Shown here in pieces: positions 1 through 11,207 of a stretch of 64,000 nt of DNA; the first letter of the stretch is position 1; each line of letters begins with the position of its first letter. The notes beneath the pieces were generated by a model. The model saw nothing but the letters and a program-made list of their open reading frames with translations, was not told the origin of the DNA and searched no databases. The position numbers were made by a program, and so were the translations under genes. Origin of the DNA: Nepenthes gracilis (taxonomy: Eukaryota > Streptophyta > Magnoliopsida > Caryophyllales > Nepenthaceae); the NCBI GenBank assembly GCA_033239525.1, contig BSYO01000016.1, positions 2,943,333 to 3,007,332 of the forward strand, given 5' to 3'.

Positions 1-3000
1 ATGGAACAGCTTATGGCTTTTTTTTTTCCCTAATGAATTGTTTTGCCATTTTAATTTTCTATCGGCTATTGTACTCAGCATATTGTTAAAAGATGACTTT
101 CGAGTATTCCTTGATCCCCTAAACCACGATTATTTAAATTACTGCAACTACATAGGGTTAAATAAATAATTATTCAACACGTCCAAACTAAATATAAATG
201 ATTATTTGACATTTAAGTTGTTATTTAAATCAAAATTTCGGATAGTTTTACCTAATTTAATAAAATTGAAACAATATTTTAACCGTATATTATAAAAATG
301 TATTTTATACCTTAATTTAAGGGTAAATTTAATGTTCTAAATTAAGCTTAAAAAGATAATTTAGACTTTATCTTGTATAAATATTACTCTAACTTAATTG
401 ATTTAGATATTAAATTTAATTTTAAAAAACTAAATAAAAATTAGATAATTTAAAGCGGATTTTTAGATCTTGATAATTCAGATGCTATATATATATATGC
501 TATAAATTAAAATAAGAAGTAAATGTGCAAATGATGATCTAAAAAATAATAATTCCCCAACCCTTAGATGTATTTTTTTGTTATAAAATATATTTTGTGT
601 AACCAAATTATCTAACCTTATTCAACTCTATTTATTTTTTTAAAGTGAATTTATGTTTATCTAATTGGAGAAATTTAAAGCAATAATTATCAAAGTTATA
701 GGATAAAATTTTATTTTATGCCATAATTTACCGTGTAAGTTAATGTTAATCTAATGTTATGAAATTAAGGTCAAAAATATAATTTTAGAGTTTATATTAT
801 ATAAATGTTATTCTAAATTTATTAATTTATATACTATGTTCAATATTTGAAAATTAAACTTATATAAAATTTAAATAGTTTAATTTAATACATATGATAT
901 TGCTATTTTTAATGGCAATTGGTTCAACTGAAATGCATAATAAATTATTTGATTTGCCCATGTTTTATTGCCAATTGTTATTAAATATACCATTTGTGCT
1001 CAATTCTTACATAAAAATTACTTTAACAGGAGAAAATTATTAACATTATTCTCAGTTTATCTGTTATTTTTTTTCAATTTCAATATTAGATTTTATTTTT
1101 ATAGCCTATTGTTTTGTTTATATAAGATAAATATTGATATTAAAATAAAATTTAAAAATAAAGATGAAAAAAGATAAAAATTAAGAATTGAATTAGAAAA
1201 GATATAAAGTTCAGAATTTTTTAACAAATTTTCCTTTAACAGTTCTCATATATCATTCGTTAGTAGTTTCTCATAATTTTTAGTTTTTTTTTTTTTAATT
1301 TTTCCCTTTTTTTGGGCTATTTTCATTTTTAATATTTAAATTAATATCAAAATTGTCGAAACTGAATGACATATTATTCCCTAGCAATAATTATTCATAC
1401 ATATATTATAATAATTATTTTCAACGAATAGCGATTCTCACCCTTTTTTAAAAAATAACTATTCACATATGATAATTATTTTCACAAAATCCTTATTCTG
1501 CCCAAATCTAATGTAATTAATATTTAACTATATAAGAATTAAGTTATTATAGAATATTGTAAATTTAGTTTATTAAATTGAATATATATTTTTTGATAAG
1601 TAAATAGTTTAATATATTATTTTGAAAATATTATATACAAGATTCAAGGGCATTTAAAAGAAGTGTCAAAAGAGTCTCGATTATAACCTACATCACAATA
1701 TTCCTAGCTCGACACTGGAAAGCCAAGAAACCGTCAAAATGAATTTAAAAGCAAATCATCAATAGAAATGGTAACAATTAGATACACTAGAAATGTCACT
1801 ACTCATAAGCTCCACCACGTAGGGGTTACAGAGGATGAGTGTCATCACAGAGGATGTTATTATAAGATAAAAAATTTATAATAGATCCGATAATCTTATC
1901 CTCATTGAAATAAAAAATACATCAAAGATATAACTATTATAATCTCTCAACTGAATTGAGTTATGATTGCTAGGCTAACCTTAAGCAAAGGTTAGTGCAA
2001 AAATAAGATGTTTATCTGATAGTTTTTTATTTGATGACTCTACTTCAGCCATCATATGAGTAGACACAGTTGATATTAGATGTAACAGTTCTGCAAACCT
2101 TCTTGATCTCCTCGTATTAAAAGAAGAGGTTATATATATTTATATTTATTTATTTATTTATTTATAGACCTATTAAGCATACAATGGACAAATAAATGGA
2201 AAAACTATCATATGTTCAAATTTTCAAAACTATCTCTAGTAACCAAGTTAATTGAATATAATTTAAGGGTCCCATATCCTAAACAACCACATTATGAGAG
2301 TTGGTCCCACAAAAAAATATCTGTGGGACTTACTTCATGGTAATATAAAATGTTAGCCTTGGTTCTTATGTTACTCAGACATTCTCATAATGTTCAGTTA
2401 CATTAGTCATAAAGGAATATATGGTGGGCCCAACTCATAGAATCAGAAATATTTGTGTGCAAAATTCTTAATACAAGGGACTAATTAAATGAGTTGCACA
2501 TAAAGAAAAATAATATCATATATATTTTATTAGGTGTCAATTCTTATCTCTTCAGCTACATTCTCCTTAGTTCTAATTTTTGTATGCATTAACAGATGCA
2601 TATCGTCAGTCTTAATTCAATTTAAAAGATTTTAAAACGAGTTATTAGATCTTAGCAATCCGAATATTGATCATTATAAAACAAAATAAGGGGTTGAAGA
2701 AATTCAACCTAATACATATCGTAAATTTAAATTCAATCCAAAAAATTTTAAATTGGATTCTTGGATCTTGATAAGTTGGATATTGCACGCTATAAATTAA
2801 AATAAAATATCAAAAAAATGAGACTCATTTGTTGAAATATCCTCTGATACTTAACTTAGAATCACACTATTCAAGCTAGAATAGGAGCAAAAAAATTGTA
2901 AGAAAAAAAAATTATCGATACAAGTTCCTTCCTTGAAATATTTTCATAGAATAATGGTTATATAGATGATAAGCTTCTAACCCTAATCGGTTTAAATATC

Positions 3001-4439
3001 CTTATTAATTGTCATTCTTTTTTAATTAATTAACTTCTTAAATATCTTGAGCACATAAAATATTTAAAACCCACAATTATAACCCTGATCAAAACGAGTT
3101 ACTTTAATATAATTGATATTATTAAACAACATATTTTGTAAATTAGTATTGTGACAGTTAGTTGGCATCAATACTGTTGATTCTTACCAATAATAAAAGT
3201 ATAGCTAGATTATTAAGACTGATAATATGTTATTACGAGCCTTGACTCATTTTTTTTCTTTTACCACTGAATAATTTGTCTTCTTTGCTAGGACAATTTT
3301 ATTGGTTAGATATCTATCAATTTACCTATTTTGTTATAAGAGTCTAAGGTACAATATCTTGGTTTGGCCATTTTTCTATCATTTAACCTTAGTCTAACAC
3401 CCCAACATGTTCTGACAATACTACCCACAATGACTCTTATATCTGCACCTTTTTTTACTCTCTGCACTTACTGCTAAACCCATCATCAACAAAATTTTCT
3501 ATGCTTTCTATACTTAACCCCTAATAAACTATAGGTTTGTTGTAGATATATTACTTCCTCCGGTTTATATTAAATATCTCATTTATTAATTTTATTGTAT
3601 CTTTTTAAAATATTTTAAAATCACATATTGAATCTTTAAGAAACATATTTTTAAAGCATATTTTTTGAATTTCTAGTTAATAAAATTTTTAAGAAATAAA
3701 TTATCATAAGTTAGATGTGTTTGATAAAAAAGTAAAAAAAAAAAAAAAAAAGAAGTACTTAATATGGAGTGATTAGTGTGTATTTAAAAATGATTTTAAT
3801 GATATAAATTCCCAACAATAGAGAAGTTGGAAGGACGACGTGATAAAGAAAGAATATTAATAGTCTATTAAATAGAATAAAAATTGCCAAAAAAATAAAA
3901 TAAGATGAAAGTAAAAATAAAAAAATAATATTTTTATATTTTTGAATAGATGAGGATTAAATTCAAAATTAAATTTTAGTACTTGATGCATAAAATACCT
4001 AGCAAAAATTTAAAAAGAATTAATATAAAATAAAATTTGTACTTATCATCAAAAAATATTTTCTAATATGTTGCCACCACTTTCCGCAACAATCACATTG
4101 CAGCCGTCACCGTCACACCACCACCAAATCACTTTTGCCACCGACACACGGCCTGGCCGAAGCTGCTGGGTTTTAACTCACTTATTTAAATAATGAAAAA
4201 TTAATTAATAATACATAATAATTAAATAATAATTATAAATAATAAAAAATATCTAAATTTTACGTGAAAATATTCATTAAGGATGAAGAAAAAAAATTAT
4301 AATATTATTCTTTTAAAATATATTCACAATATAATAAGTTCAGTTATACAAACCATCAAATATAATATATAAGATGAATATAATACGAAATAAAAGAAAC
4401 AAAATCGATAAATATTTTTTTTAATTTTAAAGATAGCAT
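1..4439. other. AT-rich intergenic DNA, no gene recognised
   Basis: I see no coding region. The stretch is strongly AT-rich with many stop codons in all frames. It holds simple repeats: an ATTT run near 2130-2163, poly-A near 3732-3750 and poly-T near 1287-1297. Short related phrases built around 'gatcttgataa' recur near 465-500, 2640-2700 and 2740-2800, which suggests old dispersed repeats. A small GC-richer patch with CCA/GCC triplets lies at 4075-4170. The 69-residue reading frame at 968-1177 has a low-complexity translation rich in F, Y, N and K and is not credible. Confidence 0.7.
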
Positions 4440-4860
4440 ATTCAAGATCGGTGAAAATTGAAACACGATTTGGAGTTCAATCGGATACTCAAATTTTCTT
4501 CTTCTTCCATTTCTCTCTATTTTTTTTTCTTTTTTTTCAAAGTCAGCACTCTTTAAGCCTCAAAATTGTAAGCAGTAAACCCCAAAACGTATCAGCGTAA
4601 ATTTATATAGTGAATTGGGGCTCGAGTGCTCATCAAGCATGCCTCTAGCACAGGCATCACTGGGTTCAGCATCTCAGGCACGCTTCAAGCACGCAACCAT
4701 TATTTTCGATACTTCAAATGTGCCTCGAGCGCTCTCCATTTAGAATTGGTATTTATGCATCAATTGCATGCGCGTAATCTTCCATATCAGTACAATACTC
4801 ATATATTCTGATCCGAATAATCAAATGACATATCAAATATGTATAAATTCATATAAAAAT
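4440..4860 (-). repeat. Possible eroded gypsy LTR fragment
   Basis: A pyrimidine tract (about 4497-4545) is followed by a GC-richer stretch with repeated 'ctcgag', 'gagcgct' and 'catgcct' motifs (4620-4730). This is the order expected if the purine-rich leader and 'gctcgagcgc'-type region of the LTRs at 59482 or 61017 were read on the opposite strand. No termini or target duplication could be found, so this is an inference from composition and motif order only. Confidence 0.3.
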
Positions 4861-5364
4861 GACCCATAATCTAATAAAAATATCTGCCATCAAAACATCA
4901 CGCAACCTCATATCATTGCCACAAGGCTGCCAACCCAACCACCTCGCTGCAACCCTTGGCGTTGCCACTACACCCACCACCTTGCAAACACTAACACACC
5001 ATTTATTCTGTAAACTTTTATTGGGATGTAAGTGTAATTTGAATTGAACCTGATATTTCTTGATAATAATATAGGTAATATGGGTTTTTTATTCATTAGT
5101 TACAAGAGCATACTATGCCTATTTAATAGTAATTTTGAACATATATAGCTAGCTAAAGTGGAATATTATTCCACTAAAAATAAATATGAAAATATACGAT
5201 CCCATTCTAACAAGCACGATGTTGTCTCCCTTACACCATATTTGGTAGAGTAAAATTGTAATTTCATTCTATATTTATTTTAGATGGAAGAATAATTTTA
5301 CTGTTTGGTCATTATTTTTTTACCAAAATAGTAGTTTTTTAAACATGGAATGAAAAGTCCATAC
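4861..5364. other. Intergenic DNA flanking the copia insertion
   Basis: No gene is seen. A short GC-richer stretch (about 4900-4990) has a Pro/Thr/His/Leu-rich translation with no recognisable domain. The last bases up to 5369 form the left side of the copia target site. Confidence 0.6.
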
Positions 5365-5369
5365 CAAAG
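5365..5369. repeat. Copia target-site duplication, left copy (CAAAG)
   Basis: CAAAG directly precedes the 5' LTR. The same five bases directly follow the 3' LTR at 10437-10441. Five bp is the usual duplication length for copia elements, so the pair fixes both ends of the insertion. Confidence 0.93.
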
Positions 5370-5629
5370 TATTAGGAAAATAGGAAAATAGGCAAATATA
5401 TTATGTATATATTCGTGTATATTTATTTTTCTTTTATATTTTATTTTCCTTTTCCTTTTCTTTTACCGTTGTTTGCTGTATTATAAAGAGGGCATTGGGG
5501 TTTGTATTTTCAATTAACTGGAATAAAATGATATTTGTGTCCGCCTCCTGCGTCACTGTTCTGCCTCCTTCTCCCGTTCTCCTTCCAGTTCGTCGTCTCC
5601 TCCATTTCATCGTTGCGTAAATATTTACA
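5370..5629 (+). repeat. Copia 5' LTR
   Basis: Starts TATTAGG and ends TTTACA, and repeats at 10195-10436. An 18-bp pyrimidine-rich segment near 5450-5467 is absent from the other copy. The 5' terminal dinucleotide is TA rather than TG in both copies. A TATAAA box lies at 5482-5487. Confidence 0.93.
5482..5487 (+). promoter_or_regulatory. TATA box in copia 5' LTR
   Basis: TATAAAG lies a little over half-way along the LTR and is identical in the 3' LTR at 10289-10294. This is where the RNA polymerase II promoter of such elements is expected (inference from position and motif). Confidence 0.6.
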
Positions 5630-5640
5630 TGGTATCAGAG
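5630..5640 (+). other. Primer-binding site, initiator tRNA-Met type
   Basis: TGGTATCAGAG begins at the first base after the 5' LTR. It is the standard complement to the 3' end of plant initiator tRNA-Met, which primes minus-strand cDNA synthesis in most plant copia elements. Confidence 0.92.
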
Positions 5641-5644
5641 ACAA

Positions 5645-6730
5645 ATGGCGACTCAGCCAACGCCATCCGAAACCACATCAGATACAACCAATCCTCCTTT
5701 CGTCTCGTCACAAGAACGCTTACCGTTACAAACCCTCACAAATCTCACAAATCCTTTTAGATTGGAAATCGGTGACAACCCTGCCATAACCCTAGTCACC
5801 GATTTACTTACCGTCGATAACTACGCCACCTGGTCGAGAGCCATGCGTCGAGCCTTGCGAGCCAAAAATAAGCTCCAGTTCATCGAAGGCACTGTTCACA
5901 AACCCAGCGATTCAAACGATCCTCTCTTCGAAATCTGGGGGCGATGTAATGATATGGTTGTTTCCTGGATTCAAAACTCTGTTAGCCCCTCTATTAAATC
6001 AAGCGTCGTCTTTGTTGATGATGCTTGTGAGATATGGAATGAGCTTCGCGATCGGTTTACTCAACAGAATGGGCCGCGTATCTTCCAATTAAAGAAATTG
6101 TTGGCGAGTCTCCTTCAAGAACAAGACTCTGTAAGCACGTACTACGGTAAACTCAAAACCCTCTGGGATGAGCTTTTGATTTACGATCCCATCCCTAACT
6201 GTGATTGCGTCAAAATGAGAATTTTTGCTGACAAATATCAACGCGACTGTGTTATACAGTTTTTGATGGGATTAAATGATTCATATTCTAATACCCGAGA
6301 CCAAATCATGATGATGGACCCCCTTCCTTCTGTTAATCGCGTTTTCTCTGTCATTTAACAGAAAGAACAACACCACCGAATGCTGTCTCTTACTCAACCT
6401 TCGAACACAGTGGCATTAGCTGCCACAAGTAACTCTAATTACCAGAAAAACCAACGAAAAATACTCAGCCCGGGAAGAAAGACAGGCCTTTCTGCGTCCA
6501 TTGCAGGATCGCAGGGCATTCTGTCCAACAGTGCTACAAGATTGGTAATGCTAACCCTCCTGTGTGTTCTTATTGCAATAAAACTGGCCATGTCATGGAT
6601 AAATGTTACCAGTTACATGGTTTTCCTTCGAACCATGAATTTAATGGCAAAACTGGGAGTATCACCTCCACTGCTAACATGTCGAGCTTCAAGGGTAAGG
6701 TTGAACAAGAAGGCGACACTGATGACAGTG
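5645..6730 (+). pseudogene. Copia gag (capsid/nucleocapsid), broken
   Basis: Gag forms the cytoplasmic particle that packages element RNA. The reading frame opens with an ATG 15 bases after the LTR and runs 237 codons. It contains the capsid-like region of plant copia Gag (the 'NYATWSRAMRRAL' stretch near residues 58-70). It stops at a TAA (6356-6358), where a Gln codon is the likely ancestor. The frame then continues past a frameshift near 6455-6480 into two CCHC zinc knuckles of the form C-x2-C-x4-H-x4-C, at 6493-6534 and 6565-6606. The knuckles bind RNA. One nonsense codon and one frameshift make it non-functional. Assignment is firm; lineage within copia is not assigned. Confidence 0.9.
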
Positions 6731-8225
6731 TGTTGTTAACTAAGGCCCAATTCAGACAACTCATGGACTTAATTCAACCAAAGGATGCTGCTGCCAAAAA
6801 GATGCAGCCTACGTTCGAACCAATAATTGAGCAGCCAAAGGCTGCTAACATGACCGGTAATATCTTCACTGTTGCTCCTTTTCATAAACATAATCAAAGA
6901 GTGTGGATTCTGGATACTGGGGTCACAGATCATATGATATGTGATCCCTCATTATATGTTCATCAAAGAATCCAGATTTCAGGCTCTGTCAAACTTTCGA
7001 ATGGAAGTAAAGCACCCGTTTCACATATTGGAAACATTAGAATTACCGATAAGCTAACGTTGCAAAATGTTCTTTGTGTTCCTTCCTTCACCTTCAATTT
7101 AATTTCTATAAAACGGCTAACTGATACACTTAATTGCCGTATGATTTTCTTGGCAAACGTTTGTCTGATTCAGGACCTTGCTACTTGGACAACGATTGGG
7201 ATGGGTGAAGAAAGAGATGGTTTATATTATCTGATGAATAAGAAAGTTGATCCCAACTCTTTACAGAGCCTTCTCTCCAAATTCTGCAAAGAGCCCTCTG
7301 TTAATTTAGCTTCATTGCATTCTAATTTGTGGCATTCTCGATTAAGTCATACTTCGTATTCTAGGATGAAATTAATAAGCGATCCTCTTGCAAAAGGGAC
7401 CGTGGATTCTATTAATAATAATCACTGTTCCATTTGCCACATGGCAAAACAACATCACCTTCCCTTTTCCCCCAGCACCCATAAGTCACACATCTTGTTT
7501 GACGTGGTGCATTATGACTTGTGGGGACCATGTTCCGAGGAATCCTACGACGGATATAAATACTTTTTGACCATTGTTGATGATGCTTCTGAAGCACTTG
7601 GATTTATCTGCTGAAACAAAAATCGGATACGAAGTTGTGCCTGGAAGTCTTTTACAATCTGGTTGCCGTACAATTTAACGTCAAAATCAAAATAATACGT
7701 AGCGATAATGGTACTGAATTCAGACTGGGGGATTTTTACAGTAAAAGAGGTATCATCCACCAACGTAGTTGTGTGGAGACACCACAGCAAAACGGTGTTG
7801 TTGAACGAAAACACCAATATTTATTAAATGTCGCTAGGGCTATTAGATTTTAATCGGGACTTCCCTTAAAATTTTGGAGTGATTGTATTCTTACCGCTGC
7901 ACACATCATCAACAGAATTCCTACTCCTTTACTTGAAAACAAAACTCCATATGAAATTTTATTTAGAGTCAAACCCAACTATAATAATCTCCGCATATTT
8001 GGTTGCTTATGTTTTGCATCCACCATCTCCCATGGCCGTACCAAATTTGACCCTAGAAGTAGAAAATGTGTCTTCCTAGGCTATCCATTTGGTGTCAAAG
8101 GCTACAAATTAATCGCTTAAAAAGTGGCACTACATTTTACTCGAGAGATGTAATTTTTCATAAAAATGTATTTCCCTTCCAAAACGATGGCATTGACCAA
8201 AGCTCCAACGTTCAACCCGATGTCT
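6731..8225 (+). pseudogene. Copia protease and integrase, broken
   Basis: This is the first half of pol. The aspartic protease active site is seen as DTG at 6913-6921, followed by V-TDHM where copia proteases usually have a DHM triplet. The integrase zinc finger runs about 7330-7446, with paired His then CSIC-type Cys residues. The catalytic core follows, with a DLWGP motif near 7516-7530 and the SDNGTEF-type second Asp region near 7702-7722. A Glu-containing stretch with the NGVVER motif lies near 7790-7810. Frameshifts fall near 7590 and 8110, and a TAA at 7851-7853 replaces a likely Gln codon. The C-terminal integrase part includes the '[12 protein letters not shown]' motif around 8075-8110. 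Non-functional. Confidence 0.9.
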
Positions 8226-10200
8226 CCCATTGGAACCATCTACTACAAATAATGAGTTATTATGGGAAGCACAATCGGTACCATCCAACATACATAATTC
8301 TCTTTCAAATCCCATTGTTGAACCTATGGTCGAAAATGATGTAGAGATTCCTGCCGTTCCGATCCACAATCAGGATCAGGAACAACTGATCAACAATTGT
8401 TCCAACCCAAATGCACCAAACGATGTCCAGTCTACTACAATTAGTTCAATACTTGTTCGCAGAACCACTAGAGTTCGTAAAGCGCCTGAATACTTGAAAG
8501 AATTTCACTGTCACCAAGTATCTCAAACTTCACCCACTAGACTAAGTCCACAAACAACTTCCGGTAAACAGTATCCCATCAAGAATCATATATCATACCA
8601 AAAGTTATCTCCCACCTTTAGACATTTTTCAGCCACCATAACATCTCACAGTGAACCACAAACATATGCCCAAGCCATTCGTAATGAAAAATGGCGTGAA
8701 GCTATTGAAAATGAATTGAATGCGTTGGAGCAAAACAAAACATGGACCATTACTAACTTACCTTTCGGAAAGAAAGCTATTGGCTGCCGATATGTCTTTA
8801 AATTAAAGTTTAATAGTGATTGGAGTATTGAAAGATATAAATGTAGGTTAGTTGCGAAGAGATATACCCAACAAGAAGGGATAGACTATCACGAAACTTT
8901 TTCTCCCGTCGCCAAATTAACCACAGTTCGCTGTCTCTTGGCAATAGCAGCCATCAGAGGGTGACACTTGTACCACTTTGATATTAACAACGCTTTTCTA
9001 CACGAAGCCTTAAATGAAGAGATCTATATGCAAAAACCCCCTGGATACACTAAGGGGAAACCGGATCAAGTTTGTAAACTGTTAAAAAGCATATATGGCC
9101 TTAAACAAGCTTCTAGGCAGTGGTATTCCAAGCTTTCTACCTCTCTCATTGCTTATGGCTTCACTCAATCCAAAGCTGACTACAGCCTTTTTACCAAACA
9201 AGATGATCAATCCTTTACAGTGTTGCTTGTATATGTTGATGACATCATTGTGGCTAGTAGTTCTTTGGCTCCTATTCATTCAGTTAAATCATACCTTAAT
9301 CGTACCTTCAAAATTAAAAATCTAGGTGTTTTACAATATTTCCTTGGGATTGAAGTTGCACGCTCATCGACAGGCATCCATATCTGTCAAAGAAAATATG
9401 CACTTGATATTTTAGCCGATTCAGGTTTCCTTGGTTCCAAACCTCTTAAACTCCCAATGGACCAAAATCTAAAACTGAGTAAAGAAACCGGAACTGTATT
9501 GCAAGATCCTAGCGTCTACCGAAGACTGATTGGCAGACTCCTGTACCTCACCGTCACAAGACCTAATATATGTTACGCTGTTCACATTTTGAGTCAATTC
9601 ATGACTCGACCAACATTTAGTCATATGAATGTAGCTTATCAAGTACTGCGATACCTAAAACAAAATCCGGGACAAGGTATATTATTCTCTTCCACTTCTA
9701 ACGTTCAACTTCGGGCTTTCTGTGATGCAGATTGAGCTTCCTGTCCTGACACTCGACGATCCATCACTGGCTACTGTATTTTTCTTGGGGACTCTCTTAT
9801 CTCCTGGAAGTGTAAGAAATAATCAGTTGTTACTCGCTCATCGGCGGAAGCAGAATATCGATCCATGGCTACCACTTGTTGCGAATTATCGTGGCCCCGT
9901 TATATCTTACTTGATTTGCGGGTACTTCACTCTCATGCCGCTGACCTCTACTGCGACAATCAAGCTGCTCTACACATATCCGCTGGTCTTGTTTTCCATG
10001 AACGGACCAGGTACATTGAGCTGGATTGTCATTTGGTTCGTGACAAAATTCAAGACGGCAGTATCAGGACTCATTATGTGACCACTCATAATCAACTTGT
10101 CGATATGTTCACCAAGATCTTGTCCGCCCATCGTTTGAAGATCCACTTATCCAAGCTGGGCATAATCAACATATATGCTCCACCTTGCGATGGGTATTAG
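8226..10200 (+). pseudogene. Copia reverse transcriptase and RNase H, broken
   Basis: After a frameshift near 8230 the reading frame runs to 10200, just inside the 3' LTR. The RT domain starts around 8660, with the conserved WREAI and 'KTWTI' stretch. It includes the FSPVAK motif (about 8900) and the catalytic YVDD box intact at 9232-9243. RNase H follows, with a CDAD motif near 9721-9732, SSAEAEY near 9838-9860 and the 'CDNQAAL' motif near 9954. Three nonsense codons interrupt it: TGA at 8962-8964, TGA at 9733-9735 and TAA at 9820-9822. Each is one transition away from the expected Trp or Gln. Frame is otherwise kept, which fits recent decay. Confidence 0.92.
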
Positions 10201-10436
10201 GAAAATAGGAAAATAGGCAAATATATTATGTATATATTCGTGTATATTTATTTTCCTTTTATATTTTATTTTCCGTTGTTTGCTGTATTATAAAGAGGGC
10301 ATTGGGGTTTGTATTTTCAATTAACTGGAATGGAATGATATTTGCGTCCGCCTCCTACGTCACTGTTCTGCCTCCTTCTCCCGTTCTCCTTCCAGTTCGT
10401 CGTCTCCTCCATTTCATCGCTGCATAAATCTTTACA
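10195..10436 (+). repeat. Copia 3' LTR
   Basis: Matches the 5' LTR from TATTAGG to TTTACA, with about eight substitutions and lacking the 18-bp segment. The preceding purine tract is weak (GATGGG at 10189-10194). The 3' LTR is followed at once by the CAAAG duplication. Confidence 0.93.
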
Positions 10437-10441
10437 CAAAG
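10437..10441. repeat. Copia target-site duplication, right copy (CAAAG)
   Basis: Identical to 5365-5369 and directly adjacent to the 3' LTR end. Confidence 0.93.
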
Positions 10442-10834
10442 AATGGGATTTTTTAAAGTTCTTTGTTCTCTGAAAATAACAACTTCATTACCTTAAAAAA
10501 TGTATAATATATCATGCATTGAGGGCAACAATGAAGGAGTGAGGACAGTAAAGGGAGTGCCCGTGGCGGCAACGGCATGATGGCAAGTGGCGACGACACG
10601 GTGGAGCAGGGAAGACAGCATAGGGTGATGGCGGTGGGTGGGAAGATGATGGTGGCGGGGTGACGTATTTTACAAGCACCTAATTCCAGCATTGTCATAT
10701 TTCCATTCCAAAACTTAAAATTAAAATATATTATAATCAGTGTTTAATTAAAACTTATAAATATATTAATTTAGCAATTAATTTAATATCAATCTAAATA
10801 CTGAGATACAATCTTCTAATAAATATCGTTAAAT
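10442..10834. other. Intergenic DNA between the copia and Tat insertions
   Basis: A GC-richer stretch (about 10510-10670) with many GGC/GGTGG triplets gives an 81-codon minus-strand frame of low complexity. It resembles the GC-rich leaders inside the long gypsy LTRs of this window and may be another relic. No gene recognised. Confidence 0.5.
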
Positions 10835-10839
10835 AATCT
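10835..10839. repeat. Tat element target-site duplication, left copy (AATCT)
   Basis: AATCT precedes the left LTR. The right LTR is followed by AGTCT at 30099-30103, a match at four of five bases with one G/A transition. Confidence 0.75.
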
Positions 10840-11207
10840 TATTACATCCTCAGATCCTTACTCTGATAGGGACGATGATTTGATAGTAACACCAATTAGT
10901 GCTTGTGAGAAGAGGAAAGAGATTGAGTACGATGACTGATGCACAAAAAGTTTTTACGTGAAAAACATTCTCTTGAATGAAAAGAAAAAATTACTGGACT
11001 TAGATCCGTGAACTATTTTCTCTATCTTGTATTTGATTATAAAGAGGTTACAGAATGCGCTCAAATATAAGAGGTTGAGGATTAAATGTATGAAAACTCT
11101 TGGGAGTTACTTTTACAATACAAGCCATCTCTTTTTCTCTCTTCTATTTCTCTATTATGGCTAACAAAAGTAAATGTTGGGATCTTTTATTTGCTAAACA
11201 GTTAATA
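10840..11207 (-). repeat. Tat 3' LTR, left part
   Basis: Aligns with 29328-29695. The terminal TGTTGCG of the other LTR is TATTACA here, three G-to-A changes. It breaks off at 'gttaata' where the second gypsy element is inserted, and resumes at 20249. Confidence 0.88.
11203..11207. repeat. Inner gypsy target-site duplication, left copy (TAATA)
   Basis: TAATA before the inserted element matches TAATG at 20249-20253 after it, with one transition. The uninterrupted LTR at about 29690 has a single 'ttaatatattta' here, confirming the insertion point. Confidence 0.85.

Larger units (their letters stand above)
5370..10436 (+). mobile_element. Ty1/copia LTR retrotransposon, complete but inactive
   Basis: The 5.07-kb element has two LTRs (260 and 242 bp), a primer-binding site matching initiator tRNA-Met, and gag-protease-integrase-RT-RNase H in the copia order (integrase before RT). 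It is flanked by a perfect CAAAG duplication. The LTRs differ at about 8 of 242 aligned positions plus one 18-bp indel, counted by eye, so the insertion is fairly young. The coding region has at least five nonsense codons and four frameshifts, so the copy cannot encode its own proteins. Confidence 0.95.
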
